From positions 1-5,059 of the forward strand of contig JACMMM010000280.1 in assembly GCA_014379065.1 (NCBI GenBank): a stretch of DNA of 5,059 nt, written 5' to 3'. This stretch comes from Saprospiraceae bacterium. GTDB lineage: Bacteria > Bacteroidota > Bacteroidia > Chitinophagales > Saprospiraceae. Positions 4,979-5,059 of the stretch are shown one piece after another. Every line of letters starts with the position of its first letter. Within the stretch, counting starts at the first letter, position 1. The notes beneath the pieces are model-generated. The model searched no databases and was not told the origin of the DNA. It saw nothing but the letters and a program-made list of their open reading frames with translations. Made by a program: the position numbers and the translations under genes.

Positions 4979-5059
4979 TTGACAGGATTTACAGAATGAA
5001 CAGGATTTTAGAGCAGATGATGGATATAGAAATCCTGTCCATCCTGTAAATCCTGTCCA
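4979..5059. repeat. Imperfect 30-base inverted repeat built from an ACAGGAT nonamer
   Basis: The left arm (4979-5008) and right arm (5030-5059) match as inverted repeats at 27 of 30 positions around a 21-base loop. Each arm holds three copies of a 9-base unit of the type GGACAGGAT/TTACAGGAT. The element starts 11 bases after the ruvB stop codon. In RNA it would form a long hairpin that could stabilise or end the ruvB transcript, but the T-run (4974-4980) lies before the hairpin, not after it, so it is not a standard terminator. It reaches the window edge and may continue. Similar ATCCTGTAAATCCTGTC-type intergenic repeats occur in many environmental genomes (from memory). Confidence 0.8.

Noticed and set aside
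4971..5059. Classical intrinsic terminator of ruvB
   Set aside because: The T-run precedes the hairpin and the arms are AT-rich and repetitive, so it was recorded as a repeat element, with only a possible role at the transcript 3' end.

Overview
The window looks like chromosomal DNA from a member of the Bacteroidota, most likely a Saprospiraceae-like environmental lineage. The evidence is a type IX secretion C-terminal sorting domain, Bacteroidota-type promoter motifs (TANNTTTG) placed almost on top of start codons, little sign of Shine-Dalgarno sequences, and short GTCAA-type tandem repeats in front of genes. The order-level guess rests on memory of similar repeats and is not proven here. 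Nothing suggests a phage, plasmid or insertion sequence.

Layout: (1) bases 23-197 are 25 perfectly phased copies of a 7-base unit, GTCAANN, ending two bases before the ATG of folK. (2) folK (200-709, +) is followed by a deoxynucleoside kinase gene (728-1384, +). The second gene lies in the same reading frame, 18 bases after the TGA. (3) On the minus strand, a gene for an uncharacterised membrane protein with about seven helices (3689-2988) is followed by a gene for a secreted Asp-box (BNR) beta-propeller protein with a type IX sorting tail (2938-1373). The latter ends inside the last 12 bases of the kinase gene. (4) A 261-base divergent intergenic region (3690-3950) holds a 15-base-unit GGTGACT array interrupted by a small hairpin, an AT-rich stretch, and six more GTCAANN units that run directly into a TTG start codon. 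(5) ruvB (3951-4967, +) encodes a complete Holliday-junction branch-migration motor. (6) The window ends in a long imperfect inverted repeat (4979-5059) built from a 9-base ACAGGAT-type unit.

How the genes relate: folK (folate synthesis) and the deoxynucleoside kinase (dNTP salvage) probably form a nucleotide/one-carbon operon. ruvB works in recombination and stands alone, without ruvA or ruvC in view. The two minus-strand genes each appear to have their own promoter and are probably transcribed with essentially no leader. The coding content is mostly ordinary. The unusual part is the non-coding structure: tandem repeats sit directly against three of the five gene starts, and the same terminal unit, GTCAATT, lies just before the start codons of two unrelated genes.
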